From: Burkholderia catarinensis
Lineage (GTDB): Bacteria; Pseudomonadota; Gammaproteobacteria; Burkholderiales; Burkholderiaceae
NCBI RefSeq assembly: GCF_001883705.2
Contig: NZ_MDEQ02000011.1
Location: 1 to 64,000 of the forward strand
Reading direction: 5' to 3'
DNA: 64,000 nucleotides
Made by a program: the position numbers and the translations under genes. Numbering within the stretch: the first letter of the stretch is position 1; each line of letters opens with the position of its first letter. The notes below the pieces were generated by a model that saw nothing but the letters and a program-made list of their open reading frames with translations, ran no database searches and was not told the DNA's origin. Below are positions 1-7,804 of this stretch, one piece after another.

Positions 1-426
1 GTTGAACCACTTGCCCGACATGTTCACGGGCGAGCCGTGCGTCAGGTGGCCGCCGTGCGCGAGGCTCATGCCCATGATCGTGTCGCCCGGCTTGAGCATC
101 GCGAAGAACACGCCCTGGTTCGCCTGCGAACCCGAGTTCGGCTGCACGTTCGCGGCTTCCGCGCCGAACAGCTGCTTCACGCGGTCGATCGCCAGCTGCT
201 CGACCACGTCCACATACTCGCAACCGCCGTAGTAGCGCTTGCCCGGATATCCTTCCGCGTACTTGTTCGTGAGCTGCGAACCCTGTGCGGCCATCACGGC
301 CGGGCTCGTGTAGTTTTCCGACGCGATCAGCTCGATGTGATCTTCCTGGCGGCGGTTTTCCTGCTCGATCGCTGCAAAGATTTCGGGATCGACGTTCGCG
401 ATGGTGCTTTGGGCTCTGTCAAACAT
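1..426 (-). CDS. glyA: Serine hydroxymethyltransferase, N-terminal part (runs off left edge)
   Basis: GlyA is the cytosolic PLP enzyme that converts serine and tetrahydrofolate to glycine and methylene-THF, the main one-carbon source. The reverse strand from 426 reads [17 protein letters not shown] and continues with the family motifs [34 protein letters not shown] and [11 protein letters not shown]. Only the first 142 codons of a protein normally about 415 residues long are present, so the PLP-binding lysine lies outside the window. The ATG at 426 matches the usual family start. The upstream region (427-844) is long and shared with the divergent ydfG. Identification is very secure; regulation cannot be judged. 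Confidence 0.96.
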   Translation of the reverse strand, partial: MFDRAQSTIANVDPEIFAAIEQENRRQEDHIELIASENYTSPAVMAAQGSQLTNKYAEGYPGKRYYGGCEYVDVVEQLAIDRVKQLFGAEAANVQPNSGSQANQGVFFAMLKPGDTIMGMSLAHGGHLTHGSPVNMSGKWFN

Positions 427-844
427 ACGGTTTCCGTTAAGTGTGTACAGGTTGACCGGAGCGGCCGAGTACGGTGCGCTGCTGGCGGGACCAGCTCGAC
501 GTGGCGGAAGAATCCGTATGACGCGAGGCAGGACAGCCACCGGCGATGCACGCGACGGCGCACAACGGCTGCCCAGGCGAACGGCAAAAACGGCGCCCCG
601 CGCTTCACGGTGGGATGCTCCACCTTGAACCCGAAGGGTTCTATCGCCAGTCACGCAGGGGTGATGAGCGCGTTAGTGTATTGGATGCGTCATGAATAGG
701 CAACCGAACGGCCGTGTGCCGGAAGCAATTGGGGCCAGACTCTACGCGCCCGTGCGGAAACGCTTTGCCGCCTTGCCGCGGTGCGGCAATCTCAGTAGGC
801 TTGCGGGATACCACCCGCTATTTTGTCATCGACCAGGAGCAGCA
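427..844. other. Intergenic region between divergent glyA and ydfG
   Basis: About 418 bases with no convincing gene. It must carry the promoters of both flanking genes. A 6-bp inverted repeat (gaaccc/gggttc, 627-641) is visible. I looked for a glycine riboswitch in front of glyA and did not see its conserved core. Short open frames here have neither start signals nor recognisable products. Confidence 0.5.
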
Positions 845-1591
845 ATGATCGTGTTCGTCACAGGCGCGTCCGCCGGCTTCGGCGCCGCCATCGCCCGAAC
901 CTTCGTCAACGGGGGCCACCGCGTCGTCGCGACCGCGCGCCGCAAGGATCGTCTCGACGCGCTCGCCGCCGAACTCGGCGACGCCCTTCTGCCGTTCGAG
1001 CTCGACGTACGCGACCGCGCGGCCGTCGAGGCCGTGCCGGCCGCCCTTCCCGCCGAGTTCGCTGCGCTCGACGTGCTCGTCAACAACGCCGGCCTCGCGC
1101 TCGGCGTCGAGCCGGCCCACAAGGCCAGCCTCGACGAATGGCGGACGATGATCGACACGAACTGCGCAGGCCTCGTCACGGTCACGCATGCGCTGCTGCC
1201 CGGCATGGTCGAGCGCGGTCGCGGCCATATCTTCAATCTCGGCTCGGTCGCGGGTTCGTACCCTTATGCAGGCGGAAACGTCTACGGCGCGACCAAGGCC
1301 TTTGTCAGACAATTCAGCCTGAACCTGCGTGCCGACCTGCTCGGTACGCCGCTACGCGTCACCGACATCGAGCCGGGCCTGTGCGGCGGCACCGAGTTCT
1401 CGAACGTCCGCTATCGCGGCGACGATGCGAAAGCGGCGAACGTCTACACCAATGTCCAGCCGCTGATGCCCGAAGATATCGCCGACACGATCTACTGGAT
1501 CGCGACGCGCCCGGCGTATGTCAACGTCAACACGATCGAGCTGATGCCGATCGCGCAAGCGCCCGGCGGCCCGACCGTCCACCGCGGCTGA
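845..1591 (+). CDS. ydfG: NADP-dependent 3-hydroxy acid / L-allo-threonine dehydrogenase (SDR family)
   Basis: A short-chain dehydrogenase of 248 residues, the same length as E. coli YdfG and recognisably similar throughout (LVNNAGLALG, EPAHKAS, MIDTN, PYAGGNVYGATKAFVRQFSL, VTDIEPGL). YdfG oxidises the beta-hydroxyl of serine, allo-threonine and 3-hydroxy acids and also reduces malonic semialdehyde. The Rossmann glycine motif TGASAGFG lies at residues 6-13 and the catalytic YxxxK (YGATK) near residue 147. The frame is open upstream to 692, but the ATG at 845 is preceded by aggag and matches the family N-terminus MIVFVTG. It is probably transcribed alone; the next gene starts 108 bp downstream with its own promoter-like sequence. 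Confidence 0.93.
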   Translation: MIVFVTGASAGFGAAIARTFVNGGHRVVATARRKDRLDALAAELGDALLPFELDVRDRAAVEAVPAALPAEFAALDVLVNNAGLALGVEPAHKASLDEWRTMIDTNCAGLVTVTHALLPGMVERGRGHIFNLGSVAGSYPYAGGNVYGATKAFVRQFSLNLRADLLGTPLRVTDIEPGLCGGTEFSNVRYRGDDAKAANVYTNVQPLMPEDIADTIYWIATRPAYVNVNTIELMPIAQAPGGPTVHRG

Positions 1592-1686
1592 AGCCCCGCG
1601 GGCACGGCCCCCGGCCGGCCCGCGGTGTACTACGACGTACTACATTCCGTTACGAATCGGTTACGAATCCGGCCTCTGCCTTCCGG

Positions 1687-1699
1687 TAGAATGCGCGCC
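1687..1699 (+). promoter_or_regulatory. Putative -10 box immediately before ybgC
   Basis: TAGAAT at 1687-1692 ends 7 bp before the ATG at 1700, and no Shine-Dalgarno intervenes. If used, transcription would begin at or next to the start codon. The -35 region is weak (TTACGA at 1661-1666, spacer 20). Confidence 0.35.
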
Positions 1700-2176
1700 A
1701 TGACCCAGCCTACCCGCTCCCCGGAAGCGCTGTCCGGCTTTACCTGGCCGGTGCGCGTGTACTACGAGGATACCGATGCAGGCGGCATCGTCTTCTATGC
1801 CAACTACCTGAAGTTCTTCGAACGCGCCCGCACCGAGTGGCTGCGCGCATGCGGCGTCGACCAGCGTCGGCTCGCCGACGATACGGGCGCGATCTTCATC
1901 GTCCGCAGCACGTCGCTCGACTACCGCGCGCCGGCGCGACTCGACGACACGCTGGCGATCACGAGTCGGCCCGGGCGCATCGGCCGCGCATCGGTGGAAT
2001 TCACGCAGGAAGTCTGGTGCGGAGACACGCTGCTCGTGGCCGGACACATCCGCCTCGGCTGCGTCGACCGTACCGGCATCCGGCCCGCGGCCATCCCGCC
2101 AGCGGTGCTCGACGCGCTGCACCGCGGGCCCGTCATCGACGCCGGGCAGACTGTATTGTCAACGAAGCTCGCATGA
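1700..2176 (+). CDS. ybgC: Tol-Pal-associated acyl-CoA thioesterase YbgC
   Basis: A hotdog-fold thioesterase of 158 residues, first gene of the tol-pal operon. The 4-hydroxybenzoyl-CoA-thioesterase signature YEDTDAGGIVFYANYLKFF near residue 20 contains the catalytic Asp. YbgC acts in the cytoplasm on short acyl-CoAs and has been linked to phospholipid synthesis complexes. The frame is open from 1625, but the upstream residues have no family similarity; ATGs at 1691 and 1700 are both possible and I prefer 1700 (MTQPTRSP). tolQ begins 144 bp downstream. Confidence 0.92.
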   Translation: MTQPTRSPEALSGFTWPVRVYYEDTDAGGIVFYANYLKFFERARTEWLRACGVDQRRLADDTGAIFIVRSTSLDYRAPARLDDTLAITSRPGRIGRASVEFTQEVWCGDTLLVAGHIRLGCVDRTGIRPAAIPPAVLDALHRGPVIDAGQTVLSTKLA

Positions 2177-2320
2177 GCGCCGTTTAGACAAAGCCTATGA
2201 ACTTGCCGTTCTGATTCGATACTAAGCAAGGTTCGGCGTCGGGCATGGCCGGCGCGCCGCGCCACACGCACACCGGACGCCTTCGTCGGGCACCCCCGAA
2301 GGGACGTTACTCAAACCTCT

Positions 2321-2998
2321 ATGAACACTTCTCAAGACCTGTCGATCATTTCCCTCGTCCTCAACGCGAGCGTGCTGGCCCAGGCCGTGATGGGACTGCT
2401 GCTGCTGCTGTCGCTGATGTCGTGGACCTTCATCTTCCGCAAGTGGTTCGCGATCCGCCGCGCGCGCGCGCAGACCGAACGCTTCGAGAAGGATTTCTGG
2501 TCGGGCGGCGACCTGCAGGCGCTGTACCAGAGCGCGGCCAACAACCGCCACACGATCGGCGCGCTCGAGCGGATCTTCGAATCGGGGATGCGCGAATTCC
2601 TGAAGGCGAAGGAAAAGCGCCTCAGCGATCCGGGCCTCGTGCTCGACGGTGCGCGCCGCGCGATGCGTGCGTCGTTCCAGCGTGAAATGGACGTGCTCGA
2701 AGCGAACCTCGCGTTCCTCGCATCGGTCGGCTCGGTCAGCCCGTACATCGGCCTGTTCGGCACGGTCTGGGGGATCATGAACTCGTTCCGCGGCCTCGCG
2801 AACGTGCAGCAGGCCACGCTCGCGAACGTCGCACCGGGCATCGCCGAGGCGCTCGTCGCCACCGCGATCGGCCTGTTCGCCGCGATTCCGGCGGTGGTCG
2901 CGTACAACCGCTACGCGCACGACATCGACCGCCTCGCGATCCGTTTCGAGACCTTCATCGAAGAGTTCTCGAACATCCTGCAGCGTCAGGCCCAGTAA
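2321..2998 (+). CDS. tolQ: Tol-Pal system inner-membrane protein TolQ
   Basis: A MotA/TolQ/ExbB-family proton channel of 225 residues. TolQ forms a pentamer around a TolR dimer in the inner membrane and uses the proton-motive force to energise TolA. Three hydrophobic segments lie at about 17-39, 137-157 and 177-197, with the long cytoplasmic loop between the first two; the third carries the TAIGLFAAIPAVV channel motif. Length matches the family (about 225-230). It is followed at 11 bp by tolR, so the two subunits are co-translated. Confidence 0.96.
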   Translation: MNTSQDLSIISLVLNASVLAQAVMGLLLLLSLMSWTFIFRKWFAIRRARAQTERFEKDFWSGGDLQALYQSAANNRHTIGALERIFESGMREFLKAKEKRLSDPGLVLDGARRAMRASFQREMDVLEANLAFLASVGSVSPYIGLFGTVWGIMNSFRGLANVQQATLANVAPGIAEALVATAIGLFAAIPAVVAYNRYAHDIDRLAIRFETFIEEFSNILQRQAQ

Positions 2999-3008
2999 GG
3001 AGCGCGCC

Positions 3009-3458
3009 ATGGCAGGAAGCCCCATCCGATCCAGCATGCGCGGCGGCCGCTCGCGCCGTGCAATGGCCGACATCAACGTCGTGCCGTACATCGACGTGAT
3101 GCTGGTGCTGCTCGTGATCTTCATGGTCACCGCACCGCTCGTCGCCCCGTCGATCATCAACCTGCCGACCGTCGGCAATGCCGCGCCGCAGGAGCAGACA
3201 CCGCCCGTCGTCGTCAACATCAAGGCCGACCGCACGATGAGCGTCAAGTACAAGGGCGACTCGGGCGCGACCCGGGAAGACACGATGACGAAGGCCGAGC
3301 TCGACGGCTTCATCTCGGGCCGGCAGGCCGATCATCCGGATCAGCCGGTCGTGATCGCAGCCGACAAGACCGTGCAGTACGATGCTGTGATGACCGTGAT
3401 GTCCGATCTGAAGGCGCGCGGCGTCAAGCGCGTCGGCCTCCTCGTCAAATCGCAATGA
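3009..3458 (+). CDS. tolR: Tol-Pal system protein TolR (ExbD family)
   Basis: TolR, 149 residues, is the peptidoglycan-binding partner of TolQ. A short basic cytoplasmic N-terminus (RGGRSRRAMADINVVPY) leads into a single membrane helix YIDVMLVLLVIFMVTAPL at about 25-45, which contains the Asp expected for proton transfer. The rest is the periplasmic ExbD domain. An aaggagcgcgcc ribosome-binding region precedes the ATG. The stop codon overlaps the tolA start (ATGA, 3455-3458), implying translational coupling. Confidence 0.96.
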   Translation: MAGSPIRSSMRGGRSRRAMADINVVPYIDVMLVLLVIFMVTAPLVAPSIINLPTVGNAAPQEQTPPVVVNIKADRTMSVKYKGDSGATREDTMTKAELDGFISGRQADHPDQPVVIAADKTVQYDAVMTVMSDLKARGVKRVGLLVKSQ

Positions 3459-4495
3459 CCCGGCAGCAATCCACGCGCAGCAACGCCTACCCGCCTCGGC
3501 CGCCCCGCGAGCGCGGCACCTGGCGCGCATTCGCGCTCGCCGCGCTGATGCACGTGCTGCTCGCGCTGTTCCTCTATCACGGCGTGCAGTGGCAGAACAG
3601 CACGCCGGCCGGCGCCGAAGCCGAGCTGTGGACCGAAGTGCCCGATGTCGCCGCGCCGCGGCCCGTCGTGACGCCGCCCGCGAAGGTCGCGCCGCCCCCT
3701 CCCCCGGTGCGCGACGAGCAGGCCGACATCGCGCTGCAGCAGAAGAAGCGGCAGCAGGAAGCGGCCGCCCGTGAAGCGCTGCTCGAGCAGCAGCGCCGCG
3801 CGCAGCAACTGAAGACCCAGCAGGAAGAGGACGCCCGGCGCGCGGCGCAGCAGTCTGCCGCGCTTGCCGCGCAGAAGGCCGCCGAACGCGACAGGCAGAA
3901 GCAGGCCGACAAGCTCAAGCAACAGCAGCTCGCCGAGCAGCAGAAGCTCGAACAGCAGAAACTCCAGCAACAGAAGCAGGCGCAGCTCGAAGCGCAGCAG
4001 GCGGCGAAGGCGAAGTCCGACGCGGCCGCGAAGGCAAAGGCGGAAGCCCAGGCAAAGGCGAAGGCCGAAGCCACGGCGCGCGCAAAGGCCGATGCGGCAT
4101 CGAAGGCGAAGCTCGACCGCGAGCGCAGCGCGCGTCTTGCGCAGATGCAGGGCCTGTCCGGCGCCGGCGAAGGCGGCGGTGAAGGTCTCGCGAAAAGTGG
4201 CACGGGCACGGGCTCCGGCGGCAATGCCGCGTCGCCCGGCTATGCCGACAAGGTGCGCCGCCGCGTCAAACCGAACATCGTCTGGGGCGGCGAGCGAGCA
4301 GGCCTGACCACCGTCGTCAAGATTCGGTGCACGCCGTCCGGTGACGTATTGAGCGCATCGGTCTCCCGTTCCAGCGGGAATTCGGGGTGGGATCAAGCCG
4401 TGGTCAATGCGATCCACGCATCGGTCCCGTTGCCGCCCGATTCTAACGGTCGTACCCCGTCTGACATTACGATTACCTTCAAGGCGTCGGAGTGA
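3455..4495 (+). CDS. tolA: Tol-Pal system bridging protein TolA
   Basis: TolA, 346 residues, spans the periplasm and transmits energy from TolQR to TolB-Pal. The expected three parts are visible: an N-terminal membrane helix (FALAALMHVLLALFLYHGV, about 27-45) followed by a proline-rich hinge (VAPPPPPVRD); a very long Gln/Lys/Ala/Glu-rich coiled coil from about residue 88 to 230; and a globular C-terminal TonB-like domain (about 250-346; SPGYADKVRRRVKPNIVW, VVNAIHASVPLPPD). A Gly/Ser-rich spacer separates the last two. The start overlaps the tolR stop by 4 bp. The repetitive codons of the coiled coil give large spurious open frames on other strands. Confidence 0.96.
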   Translation: MTRQQSTRSNAYPPRPPRERGTWRAFALAALMHVLLALFLYHGVQWQNSTPAGAEAELWTEVPDVAAPRPVVTPPAKVAPPPPPVRDEQADIALQQKKRQQEAAAREALLEQQRRAQQLKTQQEEDARRAAQQSAALAAQKAAERDRQKQADKLKQQQLAEQQKLEQQKLQQQKQAQLEAQQAAKAKSDAAAKAKAEAQAKAKAEATARAKADAASKAKLDRERSARLAQMQGLSGAGEGGGEGLAKSGTGTGSGGNAASPGYADKVRRRVKPNIVWGGERAGLTTVVKIRCTPSGDVLSASVSRSSGNSGWDQAVVNAIHASVPLPPDSNGRTPSDITITFKASE

Positions 4496-4603
4496 AAGGA
4501 AATACGCTTACACTCCGGGCGTCGCTGTCAAACGGGAACGAATCGGGTATTTTTACTGTCTCTGCGGTTGCGCAGCGATCCAAGTCATACGGGAAGCAGA
4601 AGC

Positions 4604-5899
4604 ATGAGTTTGATGACAAAACTAGGTTTCAGGGCACTCGTGGCCTCGTGTCTGATTACGGCGGGCAGCGCCGCTAACGCCCAGGTCAACGTGCTGATCA
4701 CCGGTGTCGGGTCGACCCAGTTCCCCATCGCGACCGCGAATTTCGCGAATGAGGCAGGCCTGCCGCAGCAGGTCACGTCGATCGTCCGTGCCGACCTCGC
4801 CCGCAGCGGCAAATTCACCAACATCGACGCGGGCAGCACGCCCGTGCCCGAGACCGCATCGGTCGATCTCGGCGCATGGAAGGCCAAGGGCGCGAACGCG
4901 TTCGTCGCCGGCAGCGTGAACCGCGAGGCGAACGGCCAGTACAAGGTCAACTTCATCCTGTACGACACCGTGAAGCAGCAAAGCCTCGGCGGCCTGTCGC
5001 TGACGGCCACCGACACCACGCTGCGCACGGCCGGCCACAAGATCGCCGACTACATCTACCAGAAGCTGCTCGGCGTGCGCGGCGTGTTCGCCACGCGCCT
5101 GTCGTACGTGATCAAGACCGGTAACCGTTACCAGCTGCAGATCTCGGATTCGGACGGCCAGAACGCGCGCATCGCGCTGTCGAGCACCGAGCCGATCATC
5201 TCGCCGGCCTGGTCGCCGAGCGGCACGAAGGTCGCCTATGTGTCGTTCGAGCGCAAGAAGCCGATCGTCTACATCCACGACCTGCCGACCGGCCGCCGCT
5301 ACATGGTCTCCGACCAGAAGGGCAACAACAGCGCACCGGCCTGGTCGCCGGACAGCAACACGCTCGCCGTCGCGCTGTCGCTGACGGGCAATACGCAAAT
5401 CTATACGGTCAATGCGAACGGCGGCGGCCTGCGCCGGCTCACGCAAAGCAGCTCGATCGACACCGAGCCGTACTACTCGCCGGACGGTCGCTGGATCTAC
5501 TTCACGAGCGATCGCGGCGGCGCGCCGCAAATCTACCGGATGCCCGCACAGGGTGAAAGCGCCGGTGCCGCGCAGCGCGTGACCTTCACCGGCAGCTACA
5601 ACACGAGTCCGCGTGTGAGCCCGGACGGCAAGGTCCTCGCTTACATCTCCCGCACGGGTGGGGGCTTCAAGCTGTACGTTCAGGATCTGCAATCCGGCGC
5701 GGCGAACGCCATCACGAATACCAATCACGACGAATCGCCGAGCTTCGCGGCAAACGGCCAGTACCTTCTGTACGCTACCCAGTCGGGTGGTCGCAACGTT
5801 CTGGCTGCAGTGCCCACCGACGGCAGCGCGCCGCCACAGATCCTGTCCGTCCAGGGCGGCTCCGTTCGTGAGCCGTCGTGGGGGCCCTTCATGCAATGA
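4604..5899 (+). CDS. tolB: Tol-Pal periplasmic beta-propeller protein TolB
   Basis: TolB, 431 residues, is the periplasmic partner that competes with peptidoglycan for Pal. A signal peptide ([20 protein letters not shown]... cleaved near [11 protein letters not shown]) is followed by the N-terminal domain and then a six-bladed propeller with WD40-like repeats ([67 protein letters not shown]). The frame is open upstream to 4568, but the ATG at 4604 gives the standard secretory N-terminus; an ATG at 4616 is also possible. It lies 108 bp after tolA. Confidence 0.96.
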   Translation: MSLMTKLGFRALVASCLITAGSAANAQVNVLITGVGSTQFPIATANFANEAGLPQQVTSIVRADLARSGKFTNIDAGSTPVPETASVDLGAWKAKGANAFVAGSVNREANGQYKVNFILYDTVKQQSLGGLSLTATDTTLRTAGHKIADYIYQKLLGVRGVFATRLSYVIKTGNRYQLQISDSDGQNARIALSSTEPIISPAWSPSGTKVAYVSFERKKPIVYIHDLPTGRRYMVSDQKGNNSAPAWSPDSNTLAVALSLTGNTQIYTVNANGGGLRRLTQSSSIDTEPYYSPDGRWIYFTSDRGGAPQIYRMPAQGESAGAAQRVTFTGSYNTSPRVSPDGKVLAYISRTGGGFKLYVQDLQSGAANAITNTNHDESPSFAANGQYLLYATQSGGRNVLAAVPTDGSAPPQILSVQGGSVREPSWGPFMQ

Positions 5900-5916
5900 C
5901 CACAAGGAGAGTAACC

Positions 5917-6429
5917 ATGATGTCGAATAAAGCTCGTCTGGCCCTGGCCGTGATGATGATCAGCGCGCTCGCAGCGTGCAAGTCGGGCGTCAAGCTCGAC
6001 GACAAGGCGAACAACGCGGGCGCGGTCAGCACGCAACCGAGCGCCGACAACGTCGCGCAAGTGAACGTCGATCCGCTGAACGACCCGAACAGCCCGCTCG
6101 CGAAGCGCAGCATCTACTTCGACTTCGACAGCTATTCGGTGAAGGACGAGTACCAGCCGCTGATGCAGCAGCACGCTCAGTACATCAAGAGCCACCCGCA
6201 GCGCCACGTGCTGATCCAGGGCAACACCGACGAACGCGGCACGAGCGAGTACAACCTCGCGCTGGGCCAGAAGCGTGCGGAAGCCGTCCGCCGTGCGATG
6301 GCACTGCTCGGCGTGAACGACTCGCAAATGGAAGCCGTGAGCCTCGGCAAGGAAAAGCCGCAGGCCGCGGGTCACGACGAAGCTTCGTGGGCGCAGAACC
6401 GTCGCGCCGACCTCGTCTACCAACAGTAA
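5917..6429 (+). CDS. pal: Peptidoglycan-associated lipoprotein Pal
   Basis: Pal, 170 residues, is the outer-membrane lipoprotein that anchors the Tol machine to peptidoglycan. The N-terminus MMSNKARLALAVMMISALAAC carries a lipobox (ALAAC) with the lipidated Cys at position 21. The C-terminal OmpA-like domain shows IYFDFDSYSVKDEY and the meso-DAP-binding stretch GNTDERGTSEYNLALGQKRA. An aaggagag ribosome-binding site precedes the ATG at 5917; a second ATG at 5920 is in frame. It is 17 bp from tolB and 19 bp from cpoB, clearly one operon. Confidence 0.97.
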   Translation: MMSNKARLALAVMMISALAACKSGVKLDDKANNAGAVSTQPSADNVAQVNVDPLNDPNSPLAKRSIYFDFDSYSVKDEYQPLMQQHAQYIKSHPQRHVLIQGNTDERGTSEYNLALGQKRAEAVRRAMALLGVNDSQMEAVSLGKEKPQAAGHDEASWAQNRRADLVYQQ

Positions 6430-6448
6430 GTAACGGAAGAATCGCCGT

Positions 6449-7198
6449 ATGACGCACCGTGTATCCTGGCTGCGCATTGCCGCAGCATTCTGCGTCGCCG
6501 GCGCGGCGTGGTCGGCCGCGCCGGCGCACGCCGGCGTGTTCGACGACAACGAAGCGCGCCGCGCCGTGCTCGATCTGCGCAGCAAGACCGACAACCTGTC
6601 GAGCCAGCTGTCGGCCGCCCAGCGTACGATCCTCGATCAATCCGGCCGTCTCGACCAGCTGAACCAGCAGGTCGCGACGCTGCGCGGCGAGAACGAGGAC
6701 CTGACGAACCGGCTGACGACGCTCGAGCGGCAGCAGAAGGAGTACTACCAGGATCTCGACACGCGGCTCAAGAAGTTCGAGCCGCAGCAGGCGACGATCG
6801 ATGGTGTCGAAGGCACCGTGCAGCCGGGTGAAACGGATGCGCTCAGTGCGGCGCAGCAGCAGTTCCGCAACGGCAACTTCAAGGCGGCAGCGGCTTCGTT
6901 CCGCGCGTTCATCGCGAAGTATCCGCAGAGCCCGTACCAGCCGACCGCGCAGTACTGGCTCGGCAATGCGCAATATGCGCTGCGCGACTACCGCGGTTCG
7001 ACTGCGACGTGGCAAGGGATCGTCAGCAAGTTCCCGCAGCACCCGCGCGCGGCCGACGCCCTCGTGGCGATCGGGACGAACCAGCTCGAACAAGGCCAGA
7101 AGGCGGCCGCGAAGAAGACGTTCGAGCAGGTGGTTTCGCAGTACGCCGGGTCGAACGCGGCGCAGACGGCGCAGGGCAAGCTCGAAACGATCAAATAA
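6449..7198 (+). CDS. cpoB: Cell division coordinator CpoB (YbgF, Tol-Pal TPR protein)
   Basis: A periplasmic protein of 249 residues, last gene of the tol-pal operon. CpoB links outer-membrane constriction to septal peptidoglycan synthesis by binding TolA and PBP1B. A signal peptide (RIAAAFCVAGAAWSAAPAHA) is followed by a trimerising coiled coil at about 35-110 (LRSKTDNLSSQLSAAQRTI, LTNRLTTLERQQKEYYQDL) and then tetratricopeptide repeats from about 135 to the end (AQQQFRNGNFKAAAASFRAF, PTAQYWLGNAQYALRDY, AADALVAIGTNQLEQG). Length matches the family. Downstream lies the tRNA promoter region rather than a clear terminator. Confidence 0.94.
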   Translation: MTHRVSWLRIAAAFCVAGAAWSAAPAHAGVFDDNEARRAVLDLRSKTDNLSSQLSAAQRTILDQSGRLDQLNQQVATLRGENEDLTNRLTTLERQQKEYYQDLDTRLKKFEPQQATIDGVEGTVQPGETDALSAAQQQFRNGNFKAAAASFRAFIAKYPQSPYQPTAQYWLGNAQYALRDYRGSTATWQGIVSKFPQHPRAADALVAIGTNQLEQGQKAAAKKTFEQVVSQYAGSNAAQTAQGKLETIK

Positions 7199-7207
7199 TT
7201 ATCGTGG

Positions 7208-7243
7208 CGGATTGTTGACAGGCTAACAATCCGTCGCTATAAT
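7208..7243 (+). promoter_or_regulatory. Perfect consensus sigma-70 promoter overlapped by a 9-bp inverted repeat
   Basis: TTGACA (7215-7220), a 17-bp spacer and TATAAT (7238-7243) form an exact consensus promoter directed toward tRNA-Lys. A perfect inverted repeat, cggattgtt (7208-7216) and aacaatccg (7225-7233) with an 8-base loop, straddles the -35 box. The repeat could be a weak end-of-operon hairpin for cpoB or an operator; there is no T-run directly after it. Confidence 0.75.
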
Positions 7244-7255
7244 TTTTTGCTCTTT

Positions 7256-7300
7256 GGGTCGCTAGCTCGGTTGATTGAGCAGCGGACTTTCTCCGCAAGG
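7256..7300 (+). pseudogene. tRNA-like remnant in the leader of tRNA-Lys
   Basis: Starting about 12 bases after the consensus -10 box, the sequence gggtcgctagctcggttg and following bases look like the 5' half of a tRNA. There is a D-arm (gctc/gagc enclosing the GG-containing loop ggttgatt) and then an anticodon-like arm gcgga-ctttc-tccgc with a 5-base loop instead of 7. No matching 3' acceptor strand or T-arm follows, so it cannot be a functional tRNA as read. It may be a degenerate tRNA-Lys copy or simply leader structure. Confidence 0.4.
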
Positions 7301-7371
7301 ATGAAAGTTCACCAGGATACGCGTGGCTTTAAGCCGTCGCTTCCCGGTTCTCGAGCAGTTTTCAAGAACGT

Positions 7372-7448
7372 GGGGTGGTAACTCAGTTGGTTAGAGTATC
7401 TGACTTTTAATCAGAGAGTCGAGGGTTCGAGTCCCTCCCACCCTACCA
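7372..7448 (+). tRNA. tRNA-Lys(UUU)
   Basis: A full cloverleaf folds: acceptor ggggtgg/ccaccct (first pair G:U), D-stem actc/gagt, anticodon stem tctga/tcaga with loop cttttaa (anticodon TTT), variable loop gagtc, T-stem gaggg/ccctc with ttcgagt loop, discriminator A and an encoded CCA at 7446-7448. It decodes lysine AAA/AAG. The terminal G1:U72 pair is slightly unusual. It is transcribed from the consensus promoter at 7215-7243 and ends before the hairpin at 7471. Confidence 0.93.
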
Positions 7449-7470
7449 ACTATCTCTGATAGTGCAATCA

Positions 7471-7495
7471 AAGCCTCCCACGCGGAGGCTTTTTT
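7471..7495 (+). terminator. Rho-independent terminator after tRNA-Lys
   Basis: An 8-bp stem (aagcctcc/ggaggctt) with loop cacgc, followed by a T-run, begins 22 bases after the encoded CCA. Confidence 0.88.
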
Positions 7496-7804
7496 GCGTC
7501 TGCCTCCTGCCGTGTCGAGCGCGAATTTCGACTTCCCGCATGCGGTTGAGCACGCAAGCATCCGGCTTCGTTCGCAAGCCGGGCAGTCGTATCTTGTCAG
7601 GAGCGGTCAGGACTGGCTGAACCTGCCAGCCTTGTCGGCCATCGTGTGTTCCGGTGTCGAATCGCTCGTGACGCTCGCGCCCGCCGGGGCAAACAGCGCC
7701 CTCCTCCGCTGGCACGCTATCCACCACGGCTCACGCGCGCTGAGCCTCCACGCGCGCGCCCTCGAACGTCGCCACCGCAATCGCACGATCCCCGCGCCCG
7801 CACG
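7496..7804. other. Intergenic region, no gene seen
   Basis: About 309 bases between the tRNA-Lys terminator and the 3' end of the convergent desaturase operon. Open frames cross it on both strands but lack ribosome-binding sites or recognisable products. I see no clear terminator for the operon. Confidence 0.5.

Noticed and set aside
427..844. Possible glycine riboswitch before glyA
   Set aside because: A small hairpin is present, but the conserved glycine aptamer core was not found on either strand.
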